6,377 nt of DNA, from NCBI GenBank assembly GCA_900770645.1, contig CAAGKY010000100.1:1-6377 (forward strand), in the 5' to 3' direction. Source of the DNA: Bacilli bacterium (lineage in GTDB: Bacteria; Bacillota_I; Bacilli_A; ML615J-28; CAG-313). The notes under the pieces were generated by a model that saw only the letters and a program-made list of their open reading frames with translations, had not been told where the DNA came from and searched no databases. Position 1 is the first letter of the stretch; each line of letters starts with the position of its first letter. Made by a program: the position numbers and the translations under genes. This document shows positions 6,189 to 6,377 of the stretch, piece by piece.

Positions 6189-6377
6189 ATGTACAAACAT
6201 AAAAAATGTATCGCGATGTTATTAGCAGGTGGACAAGGAAGTAGATTATTTGCTTTAACAACTAAAGTTGCTAAACCAGCTGTTTCTTTTGGTGCTAAAT
6301 ATCGTATTATCGATTTCCCTTTATCAAATTGTACAAATTCAAATATTGATACAGTGGGAGTTTTAACACAATATCAA
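6189..6377 (+). CDS. glgC: Glucose-1-phosphate adenylyltransferase GlgC (5' part, cut by window end)
   Basis: GlgC makes ADP-glucose from ATP and glucose-1-phosphate, the committed step of bacterial glycogen synthesis. Only the first 63 codons are present, and the frame is open at the right edge; the family is usually about 380-430 residues. The visible part has the nucleotidyltransferase signature MLLAGGQGSRL (10-20), then KVAKPAVSFG (26-35), YRIIDFPLSNC (37-47) and IDTVGVLTQYQ (53-63). This fits GlgC and not the catalytically divergent paralogue GlgD, which lacks the GGQGSRL form. Ser33 replaces the usual Pro of PAVPFG, and Ala36 replaces a common Gly. The gene begins 4 nt after glgB, so both probably share one transcript. 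The SD (AAAGG at 6172-6176, inside the glgB end) is 12 nt from the ATG, a rather long spacing, which suggests reliance on reinitiation after glgB. Confidence 0.95.
   Translation, partial: MYKHKKCIAMLLAGGQGSRLFALTTKVAKPAVSFGAKYRIIDFPLSNCTNSNIDTVGVLTQYQ

Noticed and set aside
1..6377. Mollicute genetic code with UGA as Trp
   Set aside because: Trp residues are encoded by TGG, and UGA serves as the stop of ruvB and the ylxM-like fragment at family-typical ends.

Overview
The window is AT-rich (roughly one-third G+C by eye) and comes from a low-GC Gram-positive bacterium (Bacillota/Mycoplasmatota neighbourhood). An Erysipelotrichia- or Acholeplasma-like lineage is my best guess, at low confidence. 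UGA ends ruvB and the ylxM-like fragment while Trp is encoded by TGG, so the code is standard and not the Mycoplasma UGA=Trp code. SD sequences are strong, and all three credible promoters have an extended -10 (TGnTATAAT).

Layout, left to right: (1) positions 1-1486 hold the last codons of a YlxM-like regulator and then ffh, the SRP GTPase, on the + strand. (2) Positions 1487-1565 hold a near-perfect hairpin that can act as a terminator for both converging genes, plus a near-consensus + strand promoter. (3) ruvA lies on the - strand at 1566-2138, with its own promoter in the 61-bp gap before ruvB. (4) ruvB and queA are translationally coupled on the + strand (ATGA overlap) and end at a strong terminator. 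(5) A new promoter at about 4296-4324 starts a glycogen operon: glgB (complete), then glgC (first 63 codons, cut by the window end).

Functionally these are four housekeeping modules: co-translational protein targeting (Ffh), Holliday-junction branch migration (RuvA/RuvB), queuosine tRNA modification (QueA) and glycogen synthesis (GlgC makes ADP-glucose, GlgB branches the glucan). Every complete gene has family-typical length and intact catalytic motifs.

The unusual part is the ruv locus. ruvA is flipped relative to ruvB-queA, and a strong + strand promoter sits just past the ruvA 3' end, aimed antisense through ruvA toward ruvB. One reading is that ruvA was inverted in place inside an ancestral ruvA-ruvB-queA operon and the old operon promoter stayed behind, now giving ruvB-queA a leader of about 640 nt antisense to ruvA. 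I see no mobile element, CRISPR array, RNA gene or clearly undescribed system.
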